64,000 bases of DNA from Dyella dinghuensis (GCF_003977615.1 NZ_RYZR01000003.1:124001-188000), one strand, 5' to 3'; numbered from the stretch's first letter, positions 8,499 to 18,175 are shown. Program-made: numbers and translations. Notes: generated from the letters alone by a model not told the origin.

Positions 8499-9821
8499 AT
8501 GAAAGTAGCGTTTCGCGTCGCCAACTCGGTCTTGGTCGTGACTCTTGCTGTGTTGCTTGCACCGCTACATGCCTCAGATAGCCAATCCCAGCCGACTATT
8601 GACAGTGCGCTGCAAGCGTCCAGCCAGCAGCATCGGCCGGTGCTGCTCGATTTTCATGCAGTGTGGTGTTACTCGTGCTACTACATGGCTAGTCATGTTC
8701 TAACTGGCGCCGACTGGTCGGCGGTGGAACGCAAAGCCATCGTCGTCGATGTGGATGCCGATTCACCCGAAGGCCAGGCGTGGATGGAAAAGCTGAAGGT
8801 TTCCTTCCTGCCCAGCTACATCGTGCTGGATGAACACGGCAGTGAACTGGGCCGCATCAGCGCTGAACAACCCCGACAAAAGTTCTATCCGCAGATCAAC
8901 GCAATCCTGGCGAATGGCAATACGCTCGATGCGCTGAAAGCTAAAGCCCAAGCCGGCTCGCTCGACGCGGTAGTCGCCGTACTTGACGCCTATCAGGCTC
9001 GCTCCGAAGGTCAGGCAGGCCTTGCGTGGTTCGAGTCGTTGCCATCGGCAGTGAAAAAAAAGGTTGTGGACGATCCGCGCGTTGCGCTGGGGCTCGAACA
9101 ATTGACGCTGATCCAGACCGAGGCCGGCAACAACAAGAGTGCAATCATTGCGAGTGCACAAAAAGTGCTTGCACATGACATCGGGTGTCAGCGGCCGTAT
9201 GTGCTCGACTCCTTGTTGGAGGCGAGCGACGGCCTGCCCGAAGTCCAGCGCAAAGCGCTGCTGACGCCGCAGCGTAAGCCGATGGATGCTTTGCTCGACA
9301 CCCAGGTATTTGTCGCCACACCCACTTGTGCAGATCAGCGCAGCGCCGTACTGACCAGCGCGGATCTGGACACTGCGCTCGGTGATCATGTTGCCGAGAC
9401 GGCACTATTGAATCGCGCTATCGACCTTACCAAGCAACGCCTTGGCAACAACCTCGCCAGCGATCGCAATCTCGCCGACAATCTTCGCGTGTATCTGGCA
9501 CGCGCCAATCGCACGGCGGAGCTGGATGATTACCAGCACAAACTCATCGCTGCGTATCCGCAGGACTATGTCTATGCCTATCGCTATGGACGCAGCCTGC
9601 TGGAAGCCGGCAAACCCGCCGAGGCACTCCCGTATCTCGCTCAGGCATACGATAAGGCGTTTGGAGAAAACCGTCTTCGTGTTGCGTCTTTCCGCGTTAA
9701 AGCACTCAAGGAACTGCATCGCGACGATGAAGCCAAGAAAGTGGCAGCCGAGGCATTAAGTGCGAATGGCCCTTGGTTTCCGAAACAAATCGCTGCGTTG
9801 AAGGCTCAAGTCGCCGCTTAG
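8499..9821 (+). CDS. Periplasmic thioredoxin-fold protein with TPR-like C-terminus
   Basis: A 440-residue protein. The signal peptide (about 1-26, ending PLHAS) directs it to the periplasm. A thioredoxin-like domain (about 33-145) carries the redox motif WCYSC (Cys57, Cys60), like the C-terminal domain of DsbD, and cis-Pro context FLPSYIVLD. The remaining ~290 residues are helical, with TPR-like pairs near the end (YAYRYGRSLLEAGKPAEALP). It likely reduces or oxidises disulfides in exported partners; the TPR part may hold the partner. The frame is open from 8421, but only the Met at 8499 begins a signal peptide. Confidence 0.75.
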   Translation: MKVAFRVANSVLVVTLAVLLAPLHASDSQSQPTIDSALQASSQQHRPVLLDFHAVWCYSCYYMASHVLTGADWSAVERKAIVVDVDADSPEGQAWMEKLKVSFLPSYIVLDEHGSELGRISAEQPRQKFYPQINAILANGNTLDALKAKAQAGSLDAVVAVLDAYQARSEGQAGLAWFESLPSAVKKKVVDDPRVALGLEQLTLIQTEAGNNKSAIIASAQKVLAHDIGCQRPYVLDSLLEASDGLPEVQRKALLTPQRKPMDALLDTQVFVATPTCADQRSAVLTSADLDTALGDHVAETALLNRAIDLTKQRLGNNLASDRNLADNLRVYLARANRTAELDDYQHKLIAAYPQDYVYAYRYGRSLLEAGKPAEALPYLAQAYDKAFGENRLRVASFRVKALKELHRDDEAKKVAAEALSANGPWFPKQIAALKAQVAA

Positions 9822-9945
9822 TTACGCATCGTTGAAAAGCCCTGGGTAGGGAAAGGGTCAAAAAGCATCACGATTTTTCAGTAAATGTAGTTAGTTCGAA
9901 AACGTGTTGTCGGCAAAGGGCGGACCCGGCGATCGAATGTTTGTT

Positions 9946-10650
9946 TCAGGCGTTCTGTGGCAAGTAGCTGGGCCTGGCCGCGGTCATGCCCTGCTTCACT
10001 TGCATGGTGCGTTCGTCGGCTAGCACCTCATCCAAACCTGACTCAAGTCCGTCGAGCGCGCGTTTGACGATGTCCTCGGCGCTGGACTTCGGTGATTCGA
10101 AATCGCGTGCAAGGTCGGTATCGACAAAGCCCATGTGCAGTCCAAGCACCTGCGTCTTCTGCGGCGCCAATTCAATGCGCAGCGAGTTGGTAAGCGACCA
10201 CGCGGCGGATTTGCTCGCCGCATAGGCGGCCATCGCGCCACTGTTTATCCATGAGACTATCGACAACACATTGAGCAGTGCGCCACCGCCATTGGTCTTG
10301 AGAATCGGCGCAAAAGCCTTGCTCATGCGCAACATGGCGAAAAAGTTGGTCTCGAAAATGCGCCGTGTGACGTCTTCGCTGTCCGGCGCGAGAAAGCCGC
10401 CGGTCTGAGCGATGCCAGCGTTGTTGATCACCAGCGTCACATCTGACGCCAGTTTTGCCGCAGCAGCCACCTCCTCTGGATTGGTGACGTCCAGTCGCAG
10501 GGGCACAACACCGGATTGCGTGATGGTTGCGGGGTCGCGTGCACCGGCGTACACCTTGCCGGCGCCACGGGCGAGCAATTCGCGAGTGAATGCCAGACCG
10601 AGCCCGCGATTGGCTCCGGTAACAAGGACGGTAGCGTTCTCAATTTTCAT
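9946..10650 (-). CDS. SDR-family oxidoreductase
   Basis: A 234-residue classical short-chain dehydrogenase: nucleotide-binding TGANRGLG at 11-18, DVTN after the third strand, NNAG motif, catalytic Ser in SIVS and Tyr-x-x-x-Lys in AYAASK. The Arg in NRG and ARD segments favours NADP(H). The substrate is unknown. It faces a LysR regulator divergently, about 300 bases apart, the typical arrangement of a LysR regulator and its target. Confidence 0.88.
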   Translation of the reverse strand: MKIENATVLVTGANRGLGLAFTRELLARGAGKVYAGARDPATITQSGVVPLRLDVTNPEEVAAAAKLASDVTLVINNAGIAQTGGFLAPDSEDVTRRIFETNFFAMLRMSKAFAPILKTNGGGALLNVLSIVSWINSGAMAAYAASKSAAWSLTNSLRIELAPQKTQVLGLHMGFVDTDLARDFESPKSSAEDIVKRALDGLESGLDEVLADERTMQVKQGMTAARPSYLPQNA

Positions 10651-10690
10651 AAGAAACTCCAGGTTTGGGGGAAAGAACTGGCACTTAGAT

Positions 10691-10711
10691 AGCGACTATT
10701 TCTCTGTCGCT
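10691..10711. promoter_or_regulatory. Possible LysR operator
   Basis: Inverted repeat AGCGAC-N9-GTCGCT lies 41 bases upstream of the SDR start, in the region shared with the divergent LysR gene. Its size fits LysR-type sites (interrupted dyad of about 15-21 bases), but no T-N11-A core is certain. Confidence 0.35.
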
Positions 10712-10950
10712 CCGAGAACCGAACTCGCCATGCTGGGCGCTTGGGTTGCCCGTGAAAATAACTTTCTCGATCTTGGTCATGACAGATTCCTCAATAAGTC
10801 GTTGGGAGGGTTGTGTATCGGTAAACCTGCCGGTCGCCGCTGGGCGCCATTGCGTAATGGGCTGACCGAACGTGCGGGAGAAATTAGACCCTTCCAGATC
10901 AACCGGCTAGACGGTAAATTTGGTAACAACCCTTCCAGAAATGAGAGGCT

Positions 10951-11865
10951 ATGAACCGACTCGAGGCCATGAGAATCCTGGTTGCGGCGGTGGATGCGGG
11001 TAGCCTTTCCGCAGCCAGCCGCCAACTGCGCATTCCGTTGGCCACCGTCAGTCGCCGTGTCTCGGATTTGGAGGAACACCTAGGCGTCCGCCTTTTGCTG
11101 CGCGGTACGCGAAAACTCACCCCGACCGATGCAGGGCGAGACTACGTCGCCTCGTGCCGGCGCATCTTGGAAGACCTCGTGGAGGCCGAGCGCACGGCAA
11201 CCGGCGAGTATCGTGCGCCGCAGGGAGAGCTCATCATCAGCGCACCGTTGGTCGTCGGCCGCCATCATGTTGTCCCAGTCTTAGTCGAGTTTCTGCAGGC
11301 TTACCCAAAGATTCGTGCCCGCATCCAGTTGAGTGATCGCGTCAGTAACTTGCTCGAAGAACATGTGGATGCCGCTGTGCGTCTGGGCAAACTTCCGGAT
11401 AGCGACATCATCGCCACTCGCATCGCACTGATTAGTCGTGTGCTCTGCGCCAGCCCTGTCTACTTGGCATCGCACGGTGTGCCGAAAGAACCAAACGATC
11501 TTGTCTCACACGAATGCATTACTTACGAGGGGTACTCTGCCGCGGACCGATGGGAGTTTCGCTCCGGGCAAACGTCTCAATGGATCCAGGTTGCATCGCG
11601 CCTCACGGTGAATTCCGCAGAAGCCGCAGTCATCGCCGCTATCGCCGACGCCGGTATTGCCCGCGCGCTCTCGGATCAGGTTGCCGAACCATTGAAATCG
11701 GGCGCGTTGGTGCGGCTTCTCGAAGCGTTCGAGCCGCCGCCCATGCCCGTCAGTCTGGTGTATCCGATGCAGCGCCATGTGCCGCTGAAGCTGCGTGCAT
11801 TCTTGGACTTTGCAACACCGCGGCTGCGACAGCGCCTTGGTTATGAAAGCCCAAAAAATTCTTAA
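10951..11865 (+). CDS. LysR-family transcriptional regulator
   Basis: A 304-residue regulator. The N-terminal winged helix-turn-helix (about 1-62) begins MNRLEAMRILVAAVDAGSLS and continues with AASRQLRIPLATVSRRVSDLE, typical of the group near AaeR/DsdC-like SDR and quinone regulators. The effector-binding domain (about 90-295) starts at GELIISAPLVVGRHHVVPVL. It is divergent from the SDR gene and probably controls it and itself, with an unknown small effector. The ATG has a purine-rich GAGAGG upstream. Confidence 0.92.
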   Translation: MNRLEAMRILVAAVDAGSLSAASRQLRIPLATVSRRVSDLEEHLGVRLLLRGTRKLTPTDAGRDYVASCRRILEDLVEAERTATGEYRAPQGELIISAPLVVGRHHVVPVLVEFLQAYPKIRARIQLSDRVSNLLEEHVDAAVRLGKLPDSDIIATRIALISRVLCASPVYLASHGVPKEPNDLVSHECITYEGYSAADRWEFRSGQTSQWIQVASRLTVNSAEAAVIAAIADAGIARALSDQVAEPLKSGALVRLLEAFEPPPMPVSLVYPMQRHVPLKLRAFLDFATPRLRQRLGYESPKNS

Positions 11866-11930
11866 GCAGCGCAAATACCGTCGGGCCTGTCCGTATTCGA
11901 ATCGATCATTACCATATCAAGCGCACAGGA

Positions 11931-12524
11931 TTAATGGTCCGGGCAAACGGGAACATGGCCACTCTCCATGGCAACTGCGGACAACGCCATGTCTCCCGCA
12001 AGAGAGCGAAAGACGCGTTGCTGGGCATCAACCAGGTCATCGATGCCACCCTCTGCATGTTCGAAGTAAACACGCTGGCATGACCACGACTTCGCTGCCT
12101 GCGCTTGATCCAAAGAAACCCACCAATTCGCCACAAGCTCGACGTGAGAGCCCACTGCAGCGTCAAGCTTTTGAATCTGAACACCTACATGCGGGATGGA
12201 GCGCGATGCATCGTCGACTCCTTGGACATCTTCCAAGCCGTAATCCTGTCTCCAGGCATTGTCCAAAGCGCCTCTGATTTCATCCGCCAAAGGAGCGGCC
12301 CATCGATCCTCCGATTCGCGGATCAAGGTATTTCCGTTCGCCCGAACCACCAATTGCTCGGTATCAACTTCTGCAGGGATCTGGACCGACGTCAACCGTG
12401 CCCTGAATTTCGAGGCCGACATTTCTGGATGGCCAATCGCCGGTTGTAGAGTGTGGTATCGCAGGTCAGTGGATGCACATCCCGCAAGGAGCGCTACCGC
12501 GATCACCAACGTATAGCGCTTCAT
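11931..12524 (-). CDS. pqiC: PqiC-type outer-membrane lipoprotein
   Basis: A 197-residue lipoprotein with lipobox LLAGC (Cys16), followed by the ABC-type transport auxiliary lipoprotein (DUF330) fold: YHTLQP after the lipobox, VQIPAEVD near 50, and WAAPLADEIRGAL around 75. In E. coli, PqiC sits in the outer membrane and docks the PqiB tube that spans the periplasm. It is last in the pqi operon; its start overlaps the pqiB stop by four bases (ATGA), indicating coupled translation. Confidence 0.85.
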   Translation of the reverse strand: MKRYTLVIAVALLAGCASTDLRYHTLQPAIGHPEMSASKFRARLTSVQIPAEVDTEQLVVRANGNTLIRESEDRWAAPLADEIRGALDNAWRQDYGLEDVQGVDDASRSIPHVGVQIQKLDAAVGSHVELVANWWVSLDQAQAAKSWSCQRVYFEHAEGGIDDLVDAQQRVFRSLAGDMALSAVAMESGHVPVCPDH

Positions 12525-14179
12525 GGATGACTACCTTGCGACGATGCGCCGCCGGAAGATTGGTTAGTAGGTGATGTGTTCGGACGACCGCGGACCAAGG
12601 ACTCCGGATGCTCAGTCAAAAGATCCGACAAACCGCGCATCGAATAACTCAGCCGGGTCAGCTCGATGAGCAGCTGGTTGAGGTTCGTCTGCAGAGACGA
12701 ATCGGGCTGCAATGCGCCATTTGCCGACTGGAACGTCAATGTCGCCTGCCCCAGGGTTGCGTGTGCCGAGGGAAGAGTTTGCGTATTAAGGAGGTTGAGC
12801 GTCTTCCCCAATTCAGCGACGTCGCGATCGACACCCTTGCCGATCGAATCAAAAGGCACCTTCTGAATTTTGTTAACGATCTCGGCCAACTGTTCTTGCA
12901 ATTGGCTCAAACTGCCCGGGAAGGTGGGTATCGATAAAGGCCTGCGCTTTTCATCAAACGATATCGGGGGCGCGTGCGGAACAAAATCGAGCGATATATA
13001 AAGCTGCCCTGTAAGCAAATTCCCCGTGCGCGCTTGCGCCCTCAAGCCGTCCTTGACCATGGAATCGACAAAAGCAGCCACTTGCGCCTCATTGCCCTGA
13101 TCGGACGGAAACTTGGCCAGCACAGGCCCCAGTCGATGCGTATACACAGCAAGATCGACCACAACACTGAACTTTCGGGTCGGTGGGTCGTAGTCGAGTG
13201 CTACCTTGCGCACGTCACCAACATTGACGCCAAAGAACTCGACCGCAGCTCCTTTCTCCAAACCTCGCAGGGCCTCAGGAAACCTGAGCTGGAAAAAGAG
13301 AGGAGTGCCTTCGCGATCGGACATCGCCATGTCTTGATCGACCGCTACCGGAAATGCCGTGTCCTGAGCGGCCTCGGTCAAATCCTTGGCGTCAGGCGCG
13401 TTATCAAATGCGATACCGCCCGACACGATGGTCGCCAACGATTGGGTTCGCATCTTCAGGCCGGCGGACGTCAGCGAAACATCCAGTCCGCTTGCATTCC
13501 AGAATCGCGTGGCGGCACTGACAAACTGATCGTAAGGCGCGCGAACAAAGACACGAATCGAAACGGTTTTCGTCGCACCATCGAGCGAGTAAGCAGATAC
13601 CCTACCCACTTCGATGTGGCGAAAATACAAGGGCGAACCCACAGCAAGCGAATTCAGGTCATCCGTCTTCAATACAAAACTGCGCCCTTGCTCCCCGCTT
13701 GTGACCATCGGCGGGTTCTCGAGCGCGACATAGGATTTTTTCGCGTTGCGTAACGTGCCTGGATCAACCGCGATATACGCCCCGGACAGCAATGTATCGA
13801 TCCCCGACACGCCGCCGGGGCCAATTTGCGGTCGCACAATCCAAAATTGCGTATCCGAGTGGAGCAAGCGTTGCGCGCTTCTCTGAAATTGCACGGTTGC
13901 CAGCACGCGGTTGTCATCATCGCTCAGTGCAACCGAACTGACTGTTCCGACGACAACTTCCTTGTACTTGACGAAAGTCTTGCCAGCCTGCAAACCGGAG
14001 GCGGAGTCGAAGGTGATGACGACAGAAGGCCCTTGCTGGAGCTTTGCATGGACCAGCATGCCAATACCAATGACCACCGCGATGAGAGGAATGAGCCACA
14101 CAATCGGAGTGTGGCGTCTCTTTGGTTGAATACGCGGATCGCGAAACGATCCTGAAGCGGAAGCTGTAGGATCAACCAT
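12521..14179 (-). CDS. pqiB: PqiB, MCE-domain envelope transport protein
   Basis: A 552-residue protein, about the length of E. coli PqiB (546). One transmembrane segment (about 25-43, IVWLIPLIAVVIGIGMLVHA) is followed by three MCE domains: about 47-140 (ITFDSASGLQAGKTFVKYKE), 160-220, and 285-390, and a long C-terminal helix with Leu/Gln repeats that builds the tube. PqiB carries lipids or other hydrophobic molecules between inner and outer membranes. It overlaps the upstream pqiA half by 8 bases and pqiC by 4. Confidence 0.92.
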   Translation of the reverse strand: MVDPTASASGSFRDPRIQPKRRHTPIVWLIPLIAVVIGIGMLVHAKLQQGPSVVITFDSASGLQAGKTFVKYKEVVVGTVSSVALSDDDNRVLATVQFQRSAQRLLHSDTQFWIVRPQIGPGGVSGIDTLLSGAYIAVDPGTLRNAKKSYVALENPPMVTSGEQGRSFVLKTDDLNSLAVGSPLYFRHIEVGRVSAYSLDGATKTVSIRVFVRAPYDQFVSAATRFWNASGLDVSLTSAGLKMRTQSLATIVSGGIAFDNAPDAKDLTEAAQDTAFPVAVDQDMAMSDREGTPLFFQLRFPEALRGLEKGAAVEFFGVNVGDVRKVALDYDPPTRKFSVVVDLAVYTHRLGPVLAKFPSDQGNEAQVAAFVDSMVKDGLRAQARTGNLLTGQLYISLDFVPHAPPISFDEKRRPLSIPTFPGSLSQLQEQLAEIVNKIQKVPFDSIGKGVDRDVAELGKTLNLLNTQTLPSAHATLGQATLTFQSANGALQPDSSLQTNLNQLLIELTRLSYSMRGLSDLLTEHPESLVRGRPNTSPTNQSSGGASSQGSHP

Positions 14180-14804
14180 GAGCCACCTTTCGATCCCACG
14201 TTAAACGCCCATCGAAACTAAGCGCAGACATCATGGTCAACACCACCACCGATCCAAAGAAAACAATGCCGAGCCGCGGTTCGGCGACACCCAGCGCGTT
14301 GAATTGAATGAGCGCAGCCACAATGGCTACAACAAGCACATCGAGCATCGACCAGTAGCCAATCCCTTCGACAAATTTCAAAAGCCGCGTTTTACTGATC
14401 ATTGCATGCTCTGTGGTCGTGCTATTGAGCAACAGAAAGCCCATGGCAATAAATTTGGTGCACGGAACTGCGACGCTCGCCAGAAAAATCAACAAAGCGA
14501 TATCCCACGAACCGGATTCCCAAAACTCCATGATGCCGCCGATGATCGTGCTCTCGGCCTCATTACCTAACATCTTCGTGTACATCACAGGATAGATATT
14601 GGCGGGGATATACAGCACCAATGCGGCGAGAAGGTAGGCAGTCGAGCGTGCATGCGAGTTGTGTTTGCGAAGACTCAGCACGCTGCCGCATCGCATGCAA
14701 TAAAGCGTTTCAATCTCGCAGCGGGATCGTCCGTCGCAGACCATTCCGCAGAGGCTGCATGAGAGCAAATCGAGTTCGTCAGCCCTGATCCCGTTTGGCA
14801 TCAC
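14172..14804 (-). CDS. PqiA-type membrane protein, C-terminal-half homologue
   Basis: A 210-residue inner-membrane protein equal to one half of E. coli PqiA. It begins with a zinc-ribbon-like pair of Cys motifs (CSLCGMVCDG and CMRCGSVL), then about four transmembrane helices containing YIPANIYPVMYTKM and SVAVPCTKFIAMG, features of the PqiA family. Together with the 206-residue gene just upstream it makes up one full PqiA (417 residues in E. coli). The two halves overlap by four bases. Two-gene pqiA arrangements are also known in Pseudomonas, so this is not a broken gene. Confidence 0.85.
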   Translation of the reverse strand: MMPNGIRADELDLLSCSLCGMVCDGRSRCEIETLYCMRCGSVLSLRKHNSHARSTAYLLAALVLYIPANIYPVMYTKMLGNEAESTIIGGIMEFWESGSWDIALLIFLASVAVPCTKFIAMGFLLLNSTTTEHAMISKTRLLKFVEGIGYWSMLDVLVVAIVAALIQFNALGVAEPRLGIVFFGSVVVLTMMSALSFDGRLTWDRKVAHG

Positions 14805-15421
14805 GGGTGCCTCTCAAACAACTGCCAAAGCTCGTCAGTGTCATGTGTCGTAATAACCACCATAAGTGGCGCAAGCAATGCGACAGACAGCACCCCTGCT
14901 CCTATCAGCACGTGGAGGTAGCTGGACAATTTAATGATGGCCACCAGCACCCCGAGCAAGAAGACCTCAGTCATTCCCCAGGGCCGGCTGAAATGAAGGC
15001 AACGCAAGATAGCCACGAAGTAAGGACACGCTTTGCCCGCCACGGCAAATGACAGCAGCCACAACAAAAGCGCAATTTGAAATCCGGGTATGCCGATAAT
15101 GACGAATCCGGCGGCTATCGCCGTGGGCGTCCCGGGCCCTTGCGCCAGCGCCGAGATGCATTGCCATATCGTCGCTTCGCTTTGAAGGCCTTCAAAACTG
15201 ATCAGTGCTACTGGAAACGTATTGGCAAAAATGAATAAGCATGCCGCCGTGATTGTCCATGCCAACCAGGCCCCGACGGACAGCAGCGAGCCCTTTCCAA
15301 GTCGTGAACCGCAGCGACTGCAGAAATAACTGGCGCCTTGCGCCATGGTCTGTCGAACGTAGACTTCGTCGCAATGTTCACAGAGCATGAGTTCGGGATA
15401 AACGCGCACTTCTTTACTCAT
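14801..15421 (-). CDS. pqiA: PqiA-type membrane protein, N-terminal-half homologue
   Basis: A 206-residue first gene of the pqi operon. Cys pairs CEHCDEV and CSRCGSRL (about 14-38) form a zinc-ribbon, followed by four transmembrane helices with FIFANTFPVALISFEG and a GIPGFQIALLLWLL segment typical of PqiA. PqiA is the inner-membrane partner of PqiB and PqiC in envelope lipid transport; the E. coli genes respond to paraquat through SoxS, but I see no clear SoxR box here. ATG at 15421. Confidence 0.87.
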   Translation of the reverse strand: MSKEVRVYPELMLCEHCDEVYVRQTMAQGASYFCSRCGSRLGKGSLLSVGAWLAWTITAACLFIFANTFPVALISFEGLQSEATIWQCISALAQGPGTPTAIAAGFVIIGIPGFQIALLLWLLSFAVAGKACPYFVAILRCLHFSRPWGMTEVFLLGVLVAIIKLSSYLHVLIGAGVLSVALLAPLMVVITTHDTDELWQLFERHP

Positions 15422-15816
15422 GCGGACCCATCGTCTCTCGCAGAGGCATGAGTTCAGATTCTCGGTCTTGGATTGTCTGGCGCATCGCGTTCTCGTCGGG
15501 CTTTTCCAAGTCGCGCTGTCGCGGCGTACGACTAACGAAGTCCAAGGCAGCGGCCGAAAGCGCGAACAACGCGCTCATTCGATACACCACATCCCCAGTT
15601 CATCCTTCAATCTATTCCAACGGAGCGCCATCCCCCAATTGGGTTATTCGGATGAGTGTTAGCCTCAACGGCGCCTACTCAGCAAAGAGCACAATCATTC
15701 TCGCGGCGACAGTTTCATCCAATAAGGAGGAACGTATTCGCGGCAGCGTAACAAAAGGTGTTTGAGCGACTGGATGAACATCCTAACGACACCCAGAACC
15801 ATACCTTGAGGTGTTC
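15422..15816. other. Intergenic region upstream of the pqi operon
   Basis: About 395 bases containing the pqi promoter region and the upstream region of the plus-strand gene at 15817. The 105-codon plus frame at 15448-15765 has no signal, motif or ribosome site that I can support. Confidence 0.4.
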
Positions 15817-16299
15817 ATGGAGACAGCATTAATCAGCGCGTTGTCTGCGCTTGCGGGATCTGCAATCGGGTCGCTCGCGCCTGTTTTAAGTAACGTGATT
15901 TTGCAGAGAAGCGTGACGCAAAGAGAATTCCTGACCAGGAGCGTGGCAGCAAGGGAATCTCTTTACTCCGAATTTATTGATCAAGCATCGCATTTGTATG
16001 TCAATTCGCTTACGCGGGACATGGAAGACTTTGAAAAACTGCTGCAAGTCTACGCACTGATCGGCCGAATGATGCTTACATCGTCCAGTGAAGTCGTGAA
16101 GGAAGCAGAGGAGCTTATGCGCAGAATAACGGCCAATTTTGCGCAAAAAAATTTGACATTGAGCGAACTTCAGAAGCATGCCGTGAATGCCGGGAAGTCG
16201 CCCATCGAGCCCTTCAGCCTGGCCTGCCGCATTGAACTGAACACCATCGTCAAAACCATGCACCTGCCCCGCTACAAGTTGCACCAAACGCGGCGCTGA
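15817..16299 (+). CDS. Hypothetical protein with N-terminal membrane helix
   Basis: A 160-residue protein. The first ~30 residues (ISALSALAGSAIGSLAPVLS) form a Gly/Ala/Ser-rich membrane helix, and the rest is helical and soluble (RESLYSEFIDQASHLYVNSL; later MRRITANFAQKNLTLSELQK). This layout recurs in small conserved proteins of unknown function with an N-terminal anchor and a cytosolic helical bundle. The ATG at 15817 is preferred because GAGG lies at proper spacing; a GTG two codons earlier is too close to it. It stands alone between the pqi operon and the GT39 gene. Confidence 0.7.
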   Translation: METALISALSALAGSAIGSLAPVLSNVILQRSVTQREFLTRSVAARESLYSEFIDQASHLYVNSLTRDMEDFEKLLQVYALIGRMMLTSSSEVVKEAEELMRRITANFAQKNLTLSELQKHAVNAGKSPIEPFSLACRIELNTIVKTMHLPRYKLHQTRR

Positions 16300-16394
16300 C
16301 AGCCAGGCGGAACCCTGTACTGCGGGCACCTACACGTCCATCGGGTCGAGCCTTTGGCGAAGAGGCATGAGCGCGCTGCTGAGCTCGCAAGCAG

Positions 16395-16413
16395 GCGGGT
16401 GAAAATCACCCGC
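16395..16413 (+). terminator. Hairpin, probable terminator
   Basis: GCGGGTGA and TCACCCGC pair perfectly around AAA, followed by ACGGTTTTAC. It lies about 95 bases past the stop of the gene ending at 16299. The T-run is short. Confidence 0.5.
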
Positions 16414-16648
16414 ACGGTTTTACTACGCCGTTTCTTCAGTATCTTGGCGAGAGGGACTGGCCGTGCAACGGACTCGACGCCGTGGGATGCCGGTGGTCGC
16501 GTCGTCCGCAACAACCATAGAGACGCTACCGCTAGTCCCTACCGGGCTGCCATTCGTCCCTGAGTCATGTCAATCCAACCCAATCCACTTAGCTCCGTAG
16601 CCGCTGACAAAGGAATATTCAGGCTCAGCCATCCAGGGGAACTCTATC
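16414..16648. other. Rest of a 349-base gap
   Basis: Apart from the hairpin at 16395-16413, I see no gene or clear motif between 16300 and 16648. Confidence 0.4.
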
Positions 16649-18175
16649 GTGCATAGCCGTGACGCGCTCAACGCGCCAACAACCGCTTCTCGCTCGCCGC
16701 AGAGCATCATGCCTGTGCTGCTCATCGCCCTGCTCTTCGGCGCAGTCCACCTGTTGACCAACGGGCAATACGGCTTTCACCGGGATGAATTGCAATTCCT
16801 CAATGATGCGCAGCATATGGATTGGGGCTTTGTGCCTTACCCGCCGCTGACCGCCGCCGTAGAGCATCTGAGCATGAATATGTTCGGCCTGTCGCTCGTG
16901 GGGTTGCGGCTGATTTCGGTATTGGCACAGGTTCTGGTGATTGTGGTCAGCGGCCTTATGGCTCGCGACCTCGGCGGTGGTCGTTTGGCGCAAATCTTCG
17001 CGGCGGTCGCGGTAGCACTGTCGCCTGCGCCGATGTTTGACGCGACGGAATTTCAGTACACCTCGTTCGACATGCTGTGGTGGGTGCTTATCGCCTGGAG
17101 TGCGATTCGTTTACTGCGCGACAACGAACCTCGCTGGTGGATAGCGATTGGCCTATTTGCCGGCCTTGGACTGCAGACCAAGTATTCGGTCGTCTTCGAG
17201 CTTGCCGGTGTGTTGGTAGGCGTGCTGCTTACCGATGCACGGCGATATGTCGCGAGTGGTTGGTTCTGGGCAGGTGGTGCCACGGCGCTGGTTATATTTT
17301 CGCCCAACCTCGCGTGGCTCATCAGGCACGACTTCATTTCCTACCATTTCCTGCAAGGTATCCACGCACGCGACGTCAACGAGGGCCGCGCGAACGGCTT
17401 CCTGCGCGGCCAGTTTCTGGTAAATGCCAACCTGTTTGCCGCGCCTGTCTGGCTCGCAGGTCTGTTCGGGTACTTCAGCAACCGCCGCTATCGTATGCTT
17501 GCATGGATGTATGCGGTGCCTTTGCTACTGTTCCTGTTTGCGCAGGGGCGTTTCTATTACACCAGCGGTACGTATCCGATGCTGCTGGCCATGGGATCGG
17601 TTGTCGGGGAGCGATGGTTGCATACCATGCGTCCCGCATGGCGTGTCGGGATTGCCACGCTGCTATTTACGGGTGTCTCCGCTATCGGTCTCTATGCAGC
17701 GCTTTGCATCGTGCCACTGGCATCAAGCGGCCCATTGCGAGATTTCGCGCTGCGGAAGAATGGCGACTTGCGTGAAGAAATCGGCTGGAATGAGCTTGTC
17801 GCGCAGGTTGCTGCCATTCGTGATGCGCTACCGCCCGAACAGCGAGCCAATCTGGGCATTGCTGTTGGAAACTATGGCGAGTCTGGCGCCATCGCCCTCT
17901 TCGGGCAGAACTATCACCTGCCCAAGCCAATCACTAACGTCAATTCCGGGTGGCTACGTGGCTATCCGCAAACACCGCCCAGCACCTATATTGTGTTGGG
18001 AAGTTCGCGTGAGCGTGCCGATGAGCTGTTCACTGGTTGCCGCCTCGCCGGCCACGTGACCAACGCGTGGAGCGTGGTCAACGAAGAAAGCCAGTATCAC
18101 CCCGACATCTTTGTGTGCGGCCCCACGCGCAAGCCGCTAGGTGAGCTTTGGAAATACGGCCCCGAATTTGGATGA
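16649..18175 (+). CDS. GT39 (PMT_2/ArnT-like) membrane glycosyltransferase
   Basis: A 508-residue inner-membrane protein with about 10-12 transmembrane helices. The first loop carries GQYGFHRDELQFL, the acidic (D/E) site of GT39/GT83 enzymes, followed by YPPLTAAVEHLSM; these enzymes move a sugar from a polyprenyl-phosphate donor to a lipid, protein or glycan on the periplasmic face. The C-terminal ~130 residues are a soluble periplasmic-type domain. GTG start, with AGGGGA eight bases upstream. No lipid A or glycan genes surround it, so the acceptor is unknown. Confidence 0.85.
   Translation: MHSRDALNAPTTASRSPQSIMPVLLIALLFGAVHLLTNGQYGFHRDELQFLNDAQHMDWGFVPYPPLTAAVEHLSMNMFGLSLVGLRLISVLAQVLVIVVSGLMARDLGGGRLAQIFAAVAVALSPAPMFDATEFQYTSFDMLWWVLIAWSAIRLLRDNEPRWWIAIGLFAGLGLQTKYSVVFELAGVLVGVLLTDARRYVASGWFWAGGATALVIFSPNLAWLIRHDFISYHFLQGIHARDVNEGRANGFLRGQFLVNANLFAAPVWLAGLFGYFSNRRYRMLAWMYAVPLLLFLFAQGRFYYTSGTYPMLLAMGSVVGERWLHTMRPAWRVGIATLLFTGVSAIGLYAALCIVPLASSGPLRDFALRKNGDLREEIGWNELVAQVAAIRDALPPEQRANLGIAVGNYGESGAIALFGQNYHLPKPITNVNSGWLRGYPQTPPSTYIVLGSSRERADELFTGCRLAGHVTNAWSVVNEESQYHPDIFVCGPTRKPLGELWKYGPEFG

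Noticed and set aside
14172-15421. Frameshifted single pqiA gene
   Set aside because: Both halves have complete N-terminal zinc-ribbon and membrane parts and a tidy ATGA overlap, as in other bacteria with two genes.
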